Source: Bacillota bacterium
GTDB taxonomy: Bacteria > Bacillota > Clostridia > Christensenellales > Pumilibacteraceae
Length of the DNA stretch: 64,000 nucleotides
Assembly: GCA_009780325.1 (NCBI GenBank)
Contig: WRAF01000002.1
Location: forward strand, 53,733-117,732
Reading direction: 5' to 3'
The position numbers were made by a program, and so were the translations under genes. Positions 27,158 to 36,028 of this stretch are shown here, piece after piece. Below the pieces are notes generated by a model. That model saw nothing but the letters and a program-made list of their open reading frames with translations, was not told where the DNA came from and did no database searches. The first letter of the stretch is position 1. Every line of letters starts with the position of its first letter.

Positions 27158-27613
27158 ATGTTTAACATAGTTTTAATAGAGCCGCAGATACCGCAAAATA
27201 CTGGGAATATTGCAAGGACCTGCGCTTGTGCTGGTGCAAAACTTCACTTAATAAAACCCTTGTTTGATATTAATGATAAAACTTTAAAAAGGGCGGGATT
27301 AGATTATTGGGATAAATTAGAAATTTTTTATTATAAAGATGCTGATGATTTTTTCAATAAAAATCAGGGAGAGTATTTTTTTATTGAAACAGGTGGTGTG
27401 CAAAATTATACTCAAGTAAAGTTTTATAAAGATGCATATTTATTTTTTGGGAAGGAAACAACAGGAATAGATAAACAAATCCTTAATAAATATGAAGATA
27501 GGATAATTTCTATTCCAATGAGTAAAAATCTTAGATCGCTTAATTTATCTAATTGTGTTGCGCTTGTTTTATATGAAGCGTTAAGACAAAATACTTTTTT
27601 TGATTTGTGTTGA
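27158..27613 (+). CDS. trmL: tRNA (cytidine(34)-2'-O)-methyltransferase
   Basis: SPOUT methyltransferase that 2'-O-methylates the wobble base of tRNA-Leu. 151 residues, AAAGGAG upstream. Motifs: IVLIEPQIPQNTGNIARTC, the knot elements FGKETTGI and IPM, then RSLNLSNCVALVLYEALRQ. Length and motifs are standard. It follows the U32 gene, probably in one transcript. Confidence 0.93.
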   Translation: MFNIVLIEPQIPQNTGNIARTCACAGAKLHLIKPLFDINDKTLKRAGLDYWDKLEIFYYKDADDFFNKNQGEYFFIETGGVQNYTQVKFYKDAYLFFGKETTGIDKQILNKYEDRIISIPMSKNLRSLNLSNCVALVLYEALRQNTFFDLC

Positions 27614-27754
27614 CCATATGTTATTATAGTTAAAATCGCACACAAGACTATCACATTAGTAGGGAAAAAACCGTAAACAGGGTTAAAAAACACAAAAAAA
27701 CTAAAAAAACTTCAAAATAATGTGAAAAATATGTGAAAATTGTGTGAAAAACAG

Positions 27755-27783
27755 TTGACATGTATATTATTTGTGTGTATAAT
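27755..27783 (+). promoter_or_regulatory. strong promoter of the small exported peptide
   Basis: Consensus TTGACA (27755-27760), 17-bp spacer, TATAAT (27778-27783). The predicted leader is about 60 nt and contains TATCACATTATA-like repeats. Upstream, GTGAAAA motifs recur at about 27721-27750. Confidence 0.75.
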
Positions 27784-27852
27784 GTGTGTATGGTTGATGA
27801 TGAAATTATCACATTATACATAAATTAATCACAAAAAAGGGGGCTTTATCAT

Positions 27853-28053
27853 ATGAGGGGATTTAAGCAATTTAAGTCAATTAAAATTAAACTAGCAGTT
27901 ATATTTGTTTTATCTGCAATTATGGTTTGGTCTGTAGTTCTAAGTATGTCATTTAGTGGTGTTGTTATTTCAGGCGGACAAACTTATAATCCTTATAGTG
28001 ATCAAGAAGGAGGTTATGACGATATTGATTTAGTATTAAATGAATATTGTTAG
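27853..28053 (+). CDS. small exported peptide, 66 aa
   Basis: 66 residues with a GGGGG-type Shine-Dalgarno before the ATG. A basic N-terminus (KQFKSIKIK) and one hydrophobic helix (about 14-40) are followed by a short acidic tail rich in Gly, Asp and Tyr (GGQTYNPYSDQEGGYDD) ending in Cys. A consensus promoter and a terminator of its own show it is a dedicated gene and not noise. It could be a secreted or membrane peptide, or the truncated N-terminus of a larger surface protein. No family recognised. Confidence 0.6.
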   Translation: MRGFKQFKSIKIKLAVIFVLSAIMVWSVVLSMSFSGVVISGGQTYNPYSDQEGGYDDIDLVLNEYC

Positions 28054-28180
28054 ACTGTTAAATATTTTTTTTACAAATTAGTTGGTGTGATGAGCCAAAT
28101 AATGAATAATGACTTTTAAATTATTAAGGTCAAAAATAAGACTAGGGCAATAAATTTTATGATTTGCGGCTTTAGTCAAG

Positions 28181-28217
28181 AAAACAGTGAAGACTCTCTC
28201 TCCCTTTACTGTTTTTT
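28181..28217 (+). terminator. terminator after the small exported peptide
   Basis: AAAACAGTGAAG pairs with CTTTACTGTTTT (one wobble) around an 11-nt loop and is followed by a T run. Confidence 0.7.
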
Positions 28218-28233
28218 TGTTTTAAGAAACAAA

Positions 28234-28280
28234 AAAACTCTGTACAAACTAGTGTTGTCGCCAATTTAGTACAGAGTTTT
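28234..28280 (-). terminator. terminator of the coat-like gene, loop carries the dyad half
   Basis: A 12-bp perfect stem AAAACTCTGTAC / GTACAGAGTTTT has a 23-nt loop. The loop region starts with CAAACTAGTGTTG, the recurring dyad minus one T. The A and T runs allow termination in both directions between convergent genes. Confidence 0.7.
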
Positions 28281-28306
28281 TTATTAAATAGTCGGGACAG
28301 CTAATA

Positions 28307-28720
28307 TTACTTGTTAAAAGTTTCTTTTTCTTTTTCTGCAAAAGTTTGTTTTGCTTCATCCATTTTTTCAGTGCCGGCATCTTCAGTTTCATACATTCCG
28401 TTTTCATTCATATATTGAAAAGTATGAAACTGGTCGTCAGCGCACTCGCTAAATTGGTTGTGCAATAAGTTTCTTAAATTAGGGCAAGATACTTCTGTAA
28501 TTGCTGTTCCATACATTTTGCATAATCCCTTTTGAGTAGTTAATACATCAGTTGCAATTGATTCATCATCTAGTGACACCATATCTTGTGCTGCTTCTAA
28601 ATTTGATGCAGTTTCATTCTCTTCATCATCGGCACTATAATTGCTCGTACCTGTATAATTTGCATTTTTACTTCCTATATCTTTAAAATTCATAGGATTT
28701 GGTCTATTGTCTGTTGTCAT
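28307..28720 (-). CDS. CotF-like spore coat protein
   Basis: 137 residues from the ATG at 28720, which has AAGGAG upstream; an earlier in-frame start at 28786 lacks a ribosome site. After a polar, low-complexity N-terminus (TTDNRPNPMNF, SADDEENET) comes a helical domain: ATDVLTTQKGLCKMYGTAITEVSCPNLRNLLHNQFSECADDQFHTFQYMNENGMY is spread over about residues 58-115. It matches the CotF ferritin-like coat family pattern (repeated helices, MNE/NGWY-like end). It suggests a sporulation role but does not prove that the organism sporulates. The next upstream minus-strand gene is a related small protein. Confidence 0.7.
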   Translation of the reverse strand: MTTDNRPNPMNFKDIGSKNANYTGTSNYSADDEENETASNLEAAQDMVSLDDESIATDVLTTQKGLCKMYGTAITEVSCPNLRNLLHNQFSECADDQFHTFQYMNENGMYETEDAGTEKMDEAKQTFAEKEKETFNK

Positions 28721-28807
28721 TTTAATTTTTCTCCTTGTCTTATTTTTTAGAAAAAAAGTAAGCAAAAAACTTTTATGATTTTGCATTCAAGCAGAATTAA
28801 TCAATTT

Positions 28808-28993
28808 TTACTCTTCGCTATTTAGATAATTGAATAATGCTTCAAATCTAGCTTTATGTTTATTTGCATAGCAGCCTAGTTTCTGTTTTAATTCTGTATC
28901 AGAAGTAGAGCCAACATAATTGCAGCATTTTTTATAAGCTAAAAGCTCGCTGTTCATTAATTCAGAAATTTCTGTCAAATTTTTAGTTGTCAT
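28808..28993 (-). CDS. small helical coat-associated-like protein, 61 aa
   Basis: 61 residues with a strong AAGGAGG upstream. It is entirely helical and polar (LTEISELMNSELLAYKKCCNYV..KQKLGCYANKHKARFEALFNYL), with the spacing of one helix pair of a ferritin-like or CotF-like fold and three Cys residues. It lies 87 nt upstream of the CotF-like gene on the same strand, probably cotranscribed. The functional call rests on that neighbour. Confidence 0.6.
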   Translation of the reverse strand: MTTKNLTEISELMNSELLAYKKCCNYVGSTSDTELKQKLGCYANKHKARFEALFNYLNSEE

Positions 28994-29043
28994 TTGATTT
29001 TTACCTCCTTTATTAACATTTGTTTTTTTAATGAAAAATATTC

Positions 29044-29073
29044 TTGCTTTTTAATAGGATAATATGGTATATT
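29044..29073 (+). promoter_or_regulatory. recX promoter (leaderless layout)
   Basis: TTGCTT (29044-29049), 18-bp spacer, TATATT (29068-29073). The ATG follows after 6 nt and no Shine-Dalgarno is visible. Confidence 0.55.
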
Positions 29074-29079
29074 TAAAAA

Positions 29080-29691
29080 ATGGGAATAATTTCTAGTATT
29101 GAAAAACAAAAGAAAAACAAAAATCGAGTCAGCATTTATGTTGATGGTGAGTTTGTATTAGGATTAGAAGAAATTGTATTAATACAAGAACGCATAAAAA
29201 TAGGAGACGAGATTAATGAGCAAAGATTAAAAGATGTTGCGTTTAAATCAGATATAAATACTGCATTTAATAAAGCAATAAAATATTTAGGAAGCAGACT
29301 ACATTCTAAAAAAGAAATTGAAAAATATCTGTTTAGCAAAGAATATGATAATGAAATTGTGGATTTAGTTATAAATAAATTAAATGAATATGGCTATATA
29401 AATGATGAAAATTTTGCAAATGAATTTATTAAAAGTTATTCTAAAAAATATGGGAAACACTATGTTTGTATGCGATTAAAAGAATATGGAGTTGATAGGG
29501 ATATTATTGATAGACTATTAAATTATTCGGATAATGACAGCTTAAAGAGGGTGGCTGAAAAATATTTATCCACAAGAAAAGATGTTTCTAAGCAAAAATT
29601 GTATGGATATTTATATAGCAAAGGCTATTCATCAGATGACATATTATTCGCAATAGAAGATCTTAAGGAGATAAAGGATTATGAAAATTAA
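29080..29691 (+). CDS. recX: RecX regulatory protein
   Basis: Modulator of RecA filaments. 203 residues of tandem three-helix RecX repeats: KAIKYLGSRLHSKKEIEKYLF, VINKLNEYGYINDENFANEF and the following KYGKHYVCMRLKEYGVD block are diagnostic. The first residues (IEKQKKNKNRVSIYVDGEF) form the short beta N-terminus of Gram-positive RecX. recA is not in the window. It overlaps the S58 peptidase gene by 11 nt. Confidence 0.9.
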   Translation: MGIISSIEKQKKNKNRVSIYVDGEFVLGLEEIVLIQERIKIGDEINEQRLKDVAFKSDINTAFNKAIKYLGSRLHSKKEIEKYLFSKEYDNEIVDLVINKLNEYGYINDENFANEFIKSYSKKYGKHYVCMRLKEYGVDRDIIDRLLNYSDNDSLKRVAEKYLSTRKDVSKQKLYGYLYSKGYSSDDILFAIEDLKEIKDYEN

Positions 29692-30712
29692 CAATAAAAA
29701 AATAAAGAACATGTCTAATATAGCTTTATATAATGAAACATATGATATACAATTGCCCAAAGGAATTAGGATAGGACATGCTGATAATGATTATACGGGA
29801 GTTAGTGTGATAATGACTGACTTTGACTGTGTGGCAGGAGTTGATGTGAGGGGAGCTGCCCCTGGCACAAGAGAAACTGAACTTTTAAAATCAGAGAAAA
29901 TGATTAGGGAAGTTCAGGCCATTGTGTTGTGCGGCGGGTCGGCGTACGGACTAAGCGCAGTAGATGGAGTAATGCAGTATTTGCGTGAGAGAAAAAGAGG
30001 ATATTATATCAAAAATTTTGATAAATATGTACCTATTGTCCCAAGCGCTGTAATTTTTGATTTAGATGATGCGGAATATAATTTTCCTGATAAAGAAATG
30101 GGGTATCTAGCTTGTGTAGAGGCGAACTTATGCCCAAAAAGTGGAAGTGTTGGTGTTGGAAGGGGGGCTACTGTGGGCAAAATAAGGGGACCTAAAAATA
30201 CTAGCCGAGGTGGAGTGGGTATTGCTACTGTGACTGTGATGGGCGTAATGGTGACAGCGTTTGTTGTAGTCAATGCGTTTGGTGATGTATATGATCATAA
30301 AAATGGAAAAATTATTGCCGGAGCTTTGGATAGAGGCGGCCAGTTTTTTAATACAAATAAGTCTATGTTAGACGGAAAGCTTTTAAGGCTGCTGATGGGG
30401 GTGGGCAAAAGCGATGAAAATTCGGGGTTTGATGTAGGTGGCAATACTACTATAGGATGTATTATTACTGATGCAAAATTAGATAAGGTGGAAGCAAATA
30501 AGTTGGCGAGTATTTCTCATAACGGTTTAGCTCAATCTATTAAGCCTGTGCACACTGATTATGACGGGGATACTATGTTTTGTTTGGCAACAGGGAAAAA
30601 GAAGGTTTTTAATTTTGCGTTTTTGCAAGCGGCTGCAGTTGAGGCTGCAAGCAGAGCTATTACTAATGCGATTGAGTACGCAAAGAAATCTGAAAAAGAG
30701 GTAATAGAATGA
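29681..30712 (+). CDS. P1/S58 family peptidase (DmpA/NylC-like)
   Basis: 343 residues with an AAGGAG-AAAGG region upstream. N-terminal-nucleophile hydrolase family: GIRIGHADNDYTGVSVI, CGGSAYGLSAVDGVMQYLRE, and the autocleavage region GGNTTIGCIITDAKLDK, where the second Thr is the expected nucleophile released by self-processing (NylC has NTTLxVVATDA). Substrates of this family include beta-aminopeptides and nylon oligomers; the physiological substrate here is unknown. It sits between recX and acpS with overlaps at both ends. Confidence 0.85.
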   Translation: MKINNKKIKNMSNIALYNETYDIQLPKGIRIGHADNDYTGVSVIMTDFDCVAGVDVRGAAPGTRETELLKSEKMIREVQAIVLCGGSAYGLSAVDGVMQYLRERKRGYYIKNFDKYVPIVPSAVIFDLDDAEYNFPDKEMGYLACVEANLCPKSGSVGVGRGATVGKIRGPKNTSRGGVGIATVTVMGVMVTAFVVVNAFGDVYDHKNGKIIAGALDRGGQFFNTNKSMLDGKLLRLLMGVGKSDENSGFDVGGNTTIGCIITDAKLDKVEANKLASISHNGLAQSIKPVHTDYDGDTMFCLATGKKKVFNFAFLQAAAVEAASRAITNAIEYAKKSEKEVIE

Positions 30713-31035
30713 TAGGTACAGATTTAATAAATATAGAGAGAATAAAAAAGGCAGTAGAGAGTGAGTATTTTTTAATAAATACTTTTTCTAAAAATGAGAT
30801 TGAATATGCTAAATCTAGAAAAGATTATTTTGAAAGCCTGGCGGGGATTTTTGCTGCTAAAGAGGCTGTTTTAAAAGCGACGGGGACAGGGATAGTTGAT
30901 TTAAGACTTAATAAAATTGAGATTTTGCATAATGAAAAAGGACAGCCTTATCACAGATTAAATTCTGACAAACTAGTGAATGTTTCAATTTCTCATGACA
31001 GTGGTTTTGCAATTGCGGTGGCAATGATTATTTGA
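30709..31035 (+). CDS. acpS: holo-[acyl-carrier-protein] synthase
   Basis: Transfers 4'-phosphopantetheine from CoA to ACP. 108 residues: GTDLINIERI carries the Mg-binding Asp, and FAAKEAVLKATGTG the conserved Glu/Lys. The region ISHDSGFAIAVAM closes the fold. ATGA overlap with the upstream S58 gene. A partial dyad, CAAACTAGTG, lies at 30969-30978. Confidence 0.93.
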   Translation: MIGTDLINIERIKKAVESEYFLINTFSKNEIEYAKSRKDYFESLAGIFAAKEAVLKATGTGIVDLRLNKIEILHNEKGQPYHRLNSDKLVNVSISHDSGFAIAVAMII

Positions 31036-31097
31036 TAAATTAATGAAATCTTTGAATAATAATTGTTAAAACACTAAAATGAGGAGGCTAGAACATA

Positions 31098-32249
31098 ATG
31101 CAGTCACATAATATTAATAAGCAAATGGCGGCAATTAAGCCGTTTTTGGACAACACTTGGAAGAAACTTAAACAAACACAGCAAGAAAAATTAAAAAAAG
31201 TCAACAAGAATTTTGTTTTAAATTTAATGCCTAAAGTGTTTGAAGAATATAGATGTATTGCAAAGCAGTGCGGCATGAATAACCAAGTTTTAGATGTTGG
31301 CAAGTTAGATTTGGGTAGATTTGCCGAATATATATTTCATTATCATTATTTTACAGTGTCTCATTTAAATAACAAGCAAAGAGAGGCGATAAAAGTAGAC
31401 GAAAATTATATTGAGAAATTAGCAAAAAATGTTGGGTGGTCGATTTATCTTGATGAAGAAGCCCAAATGAGTATTTTATCAATGACGTCTTCAAAATCGC
31501 CAGAAGTTATAAATTTAATGAATTTTTATAATAGGTTATTAGGTGTTAAGTTGAAAGTCAAGAATGATGAGAAAATTTGCATATTGAAGGGTTTATTTCA
31601 AGTGGCAATTTTTACTATGAAGGGTGTGGCAAATCTAGTAGGTGACGGGAATACAATTAGTGCAATAGCTCTTTGGCGCAATTTATTTGAATTAGAGTGT
31701 ACTATAGCAATACTGGCTAAACAGAATGAGAGTGTTGTTAAAAAATATTTAGAACATCAAAAATTTGCAAATTATGAAGATGATGATTCAATAAAGGCGC
31801 AAGTAAAAAAAGAAGCAAATAAACATAGTGTGGAAAATTATAGAGAATTTGCTAATTATGGTTGGTTGATATATTGTGATAATTTTGATTTGAAACAAGG
31901 TTTTCATTTGAACTTTAGGCGAGGAGTATTAAAGTTGGCAGAGTGTGAAGATGGATACAAGGCATACTCTGAGGCAAGTAAGATTATTCATGGTTCCTCA
32001 ATAATTCTTACAGAAGCTATAGAGAACTATTATTATTTTTCAGTGATGCAGCTTTTTGAATCTACAAAATATATAGCAAAACTTTTTGACGGTTTTATAA
32101 AAGATAATAGCTTATTAGAAGAAAGTGATTTTAAAGATTATGATTACTGGATAAGACTTCTTGGCGATATGATTTCTGATACTTATGATATTGTAAAGAA
32201 AAAAATTAACATACAAAAAAATTATAATTTTTGCCAAAAAATTACATAA
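31098..32249 (+). CDS. DUF5677-like protein of unknown function
   Basis: 383 residues with GAGGAGG before the ATG. Largely helical, no membrane segment. The core ISAIALWRNLFELECTIAILAK and the later YSEASKIIHGSS resemble the R-x-L-x-E and S-x-x-x-H motifs of DUF5677 proteins, a group related to HEPN/AbiV-like families that often occur in accessory regions. The link is by motif only. It lies between acpS and a toxin-antitoxin pair, at the beginning of an accessory stretch. Confidence 0.55.
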   Translation: MQSHNINKQMAAIKPFLDNTWKKLKQTQQEKLKKVNKNFVLNLMPKVFEEYRCIAKQCGMNNQVLDVGKLDLGRFAEYIFHYHYFTVSHLNNKQREAIKVDENYIEKLAKNVGWSIYLDEEAQMSILSMTSSKSPEVINLMNFYNRLLGVKLKVKNDEKICILKGLFQVAIFTMKGVANLVGDGNTISAIALWRNLFELECTIAILAKQNESVVKKYLEHQKFANYEDDDSIKAQVKKEANKHSVENYREFANYGWLIYCDNFDLKQGFHLNFRRGVLKLAECEDGYKAYSEASKIIHGSSIILTEAIENYYYFSVMQLFESTKYIAKLFDGFIKDNSLLEESDFKDYDYWIRLLGDMISDTYDIVKKKINIQKNYNFCQKIT

Positions 32250-32317
32250 AAACATATATATTAGAAAATAATAAAATTAAATCTTAGTATAGACTAAACA
32301 AAAGATGGAGATAAATT

Positions 32318-32518
32318 ATGTATAAACTAATAATTAATGTGGATAAGGAGATGCACAACCTTTTGCTTGAAACATCTAAACTAAAAAATATCGGTATAGA
32401 ACAATTTGTTAAAGAAATCCTAGAGCAATATGTTGTCTCACCGCATATAATAAATGAGGAGAGCATGGCAAAAGGGTATGAGGAAATGGGGCAAATAAAC
32501 TTAGAGTTGGCTAAATAG
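32318..32518 (+). CDS. putative antitoxin, 66 aa
   Basis: 66 residues with a GGAGA ribosome site. N-terminal strand (YKLIINVDKEMHNLLLETSKLKN) and two helices (IEQFVKEILEQYV), then a polar tail: the layout of a ribbon-helix-helix antitoxin. It lies 115 nt upstream of a MazF/EndoA toxin, which has its own promoter. Function inferred from context. Confidence 0.55.
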   Translation: MYKLIINVDKEMHNLLLETSKLKNIGIEQFVKEILEQYVVSPHIINEESMAKGYEEMGQINLELAK

Positions 32519-32560
32519 CTTTTTTATTTCCCTCATTCTTTTTACTTAAAAAATTCTGAG

Positions 32561-32604
32561 TAATCATATGATTATTGCAAATTTTTTTGTGTTTTCTTTA
32601 TAAT
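32561..32604 (+). promoter_or_regulatory. mazF promoter with palindromic operator
   Basis: A perfect 14-bp palindrome TAATCATATGATTA (32561-32574) abuts TTGCAA (32575-32580), 18-bp spacer, TATAAT (32599-32604). The palindrome is placed for repression by the antitoxin or toxin-antitoxin complex. Confidence 0.6.
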
Positions 32605-32633
32605 CCACAAAAGAGAAGGGGGAAATAATCCCA

Positions 32634-33020
32634 ATGGAAAAATCTTTTTTAACCACGCCCATAAGTATTAGAAGAGGCGATTTATTTTATGCGGATTTGT
32701 CCCCAGTCATAGGCAGTGAGCAAGGGGGTCTAAGACCAGTACTTATTATTCAAAATGATATAGGAAACAAATATTCACCCACTATTATAGCGGCAGCGGT
32801 GACATCTCAATTAACAAAAGCAAAATTACCTACTCATATTGAAGTCAAAGAAGGTGATTTTGGTTTAGCAAAAACGTCAGTAATTTTATGCGAACAAATT
32901 AGGACGCTTGATAAGCGGAGGTTAAAGGAGAAGATCGGCAGCGTAGACAAAATGACGATTAATAAAGTGGATAAGGCATTATTGATTTCATTAGGTTTTG
33001 TAGGGAACAATAAAGAGTAG
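32634..33020 (+). CDS. ndoA: MazF/EndoA endoribonuclease toxin
   Basis: 128 residues with a GAAGGGGG ribosome site. Sequence-specific mRNA interferase of the PemK/MazF fold: [30 protein letters not shown], then [32 protein letters not shown] and the final ALLISLGF are the EndoA hallmarks, close to the B. subtilis type. The Arg and Ser/Thr active residues (LRP, VTSQ) are present, so it should be active. A strong terminator follows. Confidence 0.92.
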   Translation: MEKSFLTTPISIRRGDLFYADLSPVIGSEQGGLRPVLIIQNDIGNKYSPTIIAAAVTSQLTKAKLPTHIEVKEGDFGLAKTSVILCEQIRTLDKRRLKEKIGSVDKMTINKVDKALLISLGFVGNNKE

Positions 33021-33027
33021 CGATATC

Positions 33028-33067
33028 AAAAAAACGCTTGTGTAGTTTTGTAACACAAGCGTTTTTT
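33028..33067 (+). terminator. terminator of mazF
   Basis: A 15-bp stem AAAAAACGCTTGTGT / ACACAAGCGTTTTTT, 9-nt loop. Confidence 0.85.
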
Positions 33068-33073
33068 ATAAAT

Positions 33074-33259
33074 TTAGTTAGATCTCTTGTTTTGGATATG
33101 CCCACAAGTTGTGCATATGAAATTTGTTTTATAACTTCCTTCACTTTTGTTTCCTTCTTTTAAGTGTGCCCGTATAAGTATCACCCTTTTATGCTTAATC
33201 TCAATTTTGGGGTCACCATAACTAACATAAGAGCCTTCATCTATGGCAAATTCGCAGTA
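33074..33259 (-). pseudogene. zinc-ribbon-like gene remnant lacking a start
   Basis: A 61-codon open frame on the minus strand is bounded upstream by a stop at 33260-33262 and has no plausible start. It encodes CEFAIDEGSYVSYGDPKIEIK ... FICTTCGHIQNKRSN. The CTTCGH, and a Cys just before the stop in the same frame (VCF-stop-YCEF), suggest a CxxC...CxxC zinc ribbon broken by a nonsense codon. Neighbouring fragments on the same strand support decay. Confidence 0.45.
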
Positions 33260-33270
33260 TTAAAAACAGA

Positions 33271-33462
33271 CTAGCTCCAAATAAAGCTAATGATATCTAC
33301 TGCCCAAAATCCTAATGCATTGCCCATTCTTGCTAAAAAATTACTTTCATGATATTCAGGCAAAGTTTGAACTTGCTCTGTGTATGAGGCAAAAAACGAA
33401 ACTACAAAGAAAACTAATGATATTGAGAATATAATCAAAAGCATTCTAAGAAATTTGCACAA
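33271..33462 (-). CDS. small membrane protein or fragment
   Basis: About 57-63 residues depending on the start (ATG at 33444 or TTG at 33462; no clear ribosome site). Transmembrane helix LLIIFSISLVFFVVSFFA, a polar loop (YTEQVQTLPEYHESN), then a shorter hydrophobic stretch. It lies between two decayed frames on the same strand, so it may be part of the same dying island rather than a functional gene. Confidence 0.35.
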   Translation of the reverse strand: MCKFLRMLLIIFSISLVFFVVSFFASYTEQVQTLPEYHESNFLARMGNALGFWAVDIISFIWS

Positions 33463-33475
33463 ATTAGTATCATGC

Positions 33476-33761
33476 TTATATTGTGTTTCCTTTTTTTATG
33501 GCATAGGCAATTTCGCCATCTTTATACTTCTTTGAGTTGCTGCTTAACTTTATCGCTGTCAACTAATATAGAATCAAGAGTTGCATTGATATGTATCGTA
33601 CAATTAGTTGGTGCTTTAGGTTCATTTTCCACCCAAAAATCACATATCTTACAATTATTTTCATTTTTCCAAATTAACTTTAATTCAGCAAAGGAAATAT
33701 AATGCCAAGCAATTTCTAATGCTTTTAATTCAGATATAGTTCTAAGGCAGGGAGGATTTTT
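33476..33761 (-). pseudogene. frameshifted gene remnant with CxxC motif
   Basis: A frame open from 33761 encodes ISELKALEIAWHYISFAEL..NCKICDFWVENEPKAP..SDKVKQQLKEV and stops at 33522. A second frame takes over at the same spot with YKDGEIAYAIKKGNTI and stops at 33476, as expected for one gene split by an indel near 33525. No start codon is present at the N-terminal end, which runs into a stop at 33762. No family recognised. Confidence 0.5.
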
Positions 33762-33790
33762 CTATATTCACAAATAAATTATGAAATTCC

Positions 33791-33819
33791 TTGACAAAGC
33801 AAAATTATCAAGATACAAT
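33791..33819 (+). promoter_or_regulatory. uvrB promoter (leaderless layout)
   Basis: TTGACA (33791-33796), 17-bp spacer, TACAAT (33814-33819). The ATG at 33826 follows after 6 nt. The boxes lie within the longer open frame that begins at 33781, which argues that 33826 is the real start. Confidence 0.75.
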
Positions 33820-33825
33820 ATAATA

Positions 33826-35862
33826 ATGCTTGATAAGGAATTACAGAATAATGATAATCAAACTCCGCATAAATTTAAAGTAGTGTCGGAGTTTTTGCCT
33901 AAGGGGGATCAGCCGCAGGCGATTGAGAAATTAGCTCAAGGATTAGAGGACGGATTAAAGCATCAGGTATTGATGGGGGCAACTGGGACAGGAAAAACTT
34001 TTACTATGGCAAATGTGATTGCTAAAATAAATAGGCCCGCACTAGTGATTGTGCACAATAAAACACTAGCGGCCCAGATTTGCAACGAGTTTAGAGAACT
34101 ATTTCCTAATAATAGAGTAGAGTTTTTTGTATCATATTATGATTATTTTCAGCCAGAGGCATATATTGTTTCGACAGACACTTATATAGAAAAAGACTTA
34201 GCGATAAATGATGAAATTGATAAATTGCGTCATAGTGCTACTAGTTCATTACAAGAGAGAAGAGACACTATAGTTGTTGCATCGGTGAGTTGTATATATG
34301 GATTGGGTGCACCTGAGGATTATTATAGATTAGGAGTGTCGCTAAGACCTGGGCAGGAACTAAATAGGGATGATTTGATAAAAAAATTGATTGCTATTAA
34401 TTATAAAAGGAATGATGTGGAATTTATAAGAACAATGTTTAGAGTGAGAGGAGATACTGTTGAGATTTTTCCTGCGAATAAAAGTGAGAGCGGTGTTAGG
34501 GTAGAGTTTTTTGGGGATGAGATAGAGGATTTAAGCGAGTTTGATGCGATTAGCGGAAAAGTGATTTCTAAATTAAAACATGCGGCTATTTTTCCTGCGT
34601 CGCATTATGCTGTAGAAAAGTCAATTTTGGATAAGGCAATTGGGCAAATATTGATTGACTTAGAAAAACAAGTGAAAATTTTTGAAGAAAGCGGACAGTT
34701 AATTGAGGCACAGCGGATTAGTCAGAGAGTGAAATATGATGTAGAGATGATGAGAGAGTTGGGATATTGTACGGGTATTGAGAATTATTCTAGGTATTTT
34801 GATGGCAGAATTCCTGGTGAGCCTCCATTTACGCTATTGGATTATTTTCCTAAAGACTTTGTGCTGTTTGTGGATGAGAGTCATATTACATTGCCGCAGG
34901 TGCGAGCAATGTATAGAGGTGATTTGGCAAGAAAGACTAATTTGGTTAATTATGGTTTTAGACTGCCTGCAGCGTATGATAACAGACCCTTGATGTTTGA
35001 AGAATTTAATAAAAAGATTGGACAGGCAGTGTATGTATCGGCAACTCCTTCTGTTTATGAGCTAGGATTAATTGATACAAACACTAGTGAGGCGCAAAAT
35101 TTTAAAAATAATAATGTGGCGTTTAGTGAGCAGGTTATTCGTCCGACGGGTCTTGTTGACCCAAAAGTTTTTATTAGAAAAGTTGATGGTCAGATTGATG
35201 ATTTATTGGATGAAATTAAGGATACTGTTAAAAATAATGAAAGGGTGCTAGTCACTACACTGACAAAGAAAATGGCGGAGAGTTTGTCAAAGTTTTTGTC
35301 AGAAAATGGGGTGAAGGTCAGGTATTTACATTCTGATATTGATACGCTTGAGAGAATAGAGATAATTAATGGGTTGAGGGCAGGAAATTTTGATGTGCTA
35401 GTTGGTATAAATTTGTTGAGGGAAGGCTTGGATATACCAGAGGTAAGTTTAGTGGCGATTTTGGATGCGGATAAAGAAGGCTTTTTAAGAAGTACAACAT
35501 CGCTGATACAAACAATTGGCAGGGCGGCAAGAAATGCAAATGGGCGGGTAATAATGTATGCAAATACTATAACTAGATCTATGGAGGCGGCGATTGGTGA
35601 AACAGATAGAAGAAGGGCTAAACAAGAGGAGTATAACAAAGAAAATAAAATAGTGCCTAAGACAATTGTTAAACCGATTAAGAATACACTTAATATTTCA
35701 TCTAAAGAAGAAATTAAGGTGGATGCAAAAGATATTCCGCAGACTATTGAAAAGTTAAAAGCTTTGATGGTTATAGCTTCTAGCAGTTTAGATTTTGAAC
35801 ATGCGATTGAGCTGAGAGAAAAGATTGCACAGTTAAAGAAGATGCAGGGAAAGATGAAATAG
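33826..35862 (+). CDS. uvrB: excinuclease ABC subunit B
   Basis: Damage-verifying helicase-like subunit of nucleotide excision repair. Start at ATG 33826 (678 aa) because a consensus promoter lies inside the upstream extension. Motifs: [14 protein letters not shown], Walker [14 protein letters not shown], the beta-hairpin region [25 protein letters not shown]-box [10 protein letters not shown], helicase motifs [13 protein letters not shown] and QTIGRAARN, and a C-terminal UVR domain ([24 protein letters not shown]) that contacts UvrC. Intact. uvrA follows after 166 nt. Confidence 0.95.
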   Translation: MLDKELQNNDNQTPHKFKVVSEFLPKGDQPQAIEKLAQGLEDGLKHQVLMGATGTGKTFTMANVIAKINRPALVIVHNKTLAAQICNEFRELFPNNRVEFFVSYYDYFQPEAYIVSTDTYIEKDLAINDEIDKLRHSATSSLQERRDTIVVASVSCIYGLGAPEDYYRLGVSLRPGQELNRDDLIKKLIAINYKRNDVEFIRTMFRVRGDTVEIFPANKSESGVRVEFFGDEIEDLSEFDAISGKVISKLKHAAIFPASHYAVEKSILDKAIGQILIDLEKQVKIFEESGQLIEAQRISQRVKYDVEMMRELGYCTGIENYSRYFDGRIPGEPPFTLLDYFPKDFVLFVDESHITLPQVRAMYRGDLARKTNLVNYGFRLPAAYDNRPLMFEEFNKKIGQAVYVSATPSVYELGLIDTNTSEAQNFKNNNVAFSEQVIRPTGLVDPKVFIRKVDGQIDDLLDEIKDTVKNNERVLVTTLTKKMAESLSKFLSENGVKVRYLHSDIDTLERIEIINGLRAGNFDVLVGINLLREGLDIPEVSLVAILDADKEGFLRSTTSLIQTIGRAARNANGRVIMYANTITRSMEAAIGETDRRRAKQEEYNKENKIVPKTIVKPIKNTLNISSKEEIKVDAKDIPQTIEKLKALMVIASSSLDFEHAIELREKIAQLKKMQGKMK

Positions 35863-35873
35863 AAAACTATATA

Positions 35874-35887
35874 CAAACTAGTGTTTG
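35874..35887 (+). repeat. dispersed dyad CAAACTAGTGTTTG (uvrB-uvrA gap)
   Basis: Exact 14-mer, 12 nt after the uvrB stop and 142 nt before uvrA. Flanks extend the symmetry (TATATA...CATATA). Its presence in a DNA-repair operon is what suggests a LexA-like role. Confidence 0.8.
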
Positions 35888-36028
35888 CATATAATTAACC
35901 TAAAAAAACTATGTGCGATCATAGGTTTATACAGGGTTTTATAAAATGAGCTGGGATTGAATGGGAAATAATATTGCATTGATAAAAATGGAAGCAAATG
36001 ATATAAAAAATCTTAGAGAAGGAAACAA

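Noticed and set aside
27614..27754. GTGAAAA-type short repeats upstream of the small peptide considered as a DnaA-box or CRISPR-like array
   Set aside because: The copies are few and irregular and do not match DnaA boxes or any regular spacer layout.
33781..33825. Longer uvrB N-terminus beginning at 33781
   Set aside because: The extension contains a consensus -35/-10 pair and no ribosome site; the conserved protein starts after 33826.
35190..35876. A 228-codon minus-strand frame opposite the end of uvrB
   Set aside because: Its hydrophobic, Ser-rich composition mirrors the uvrB coding strand, and uvrB is unquestionably the real gene.
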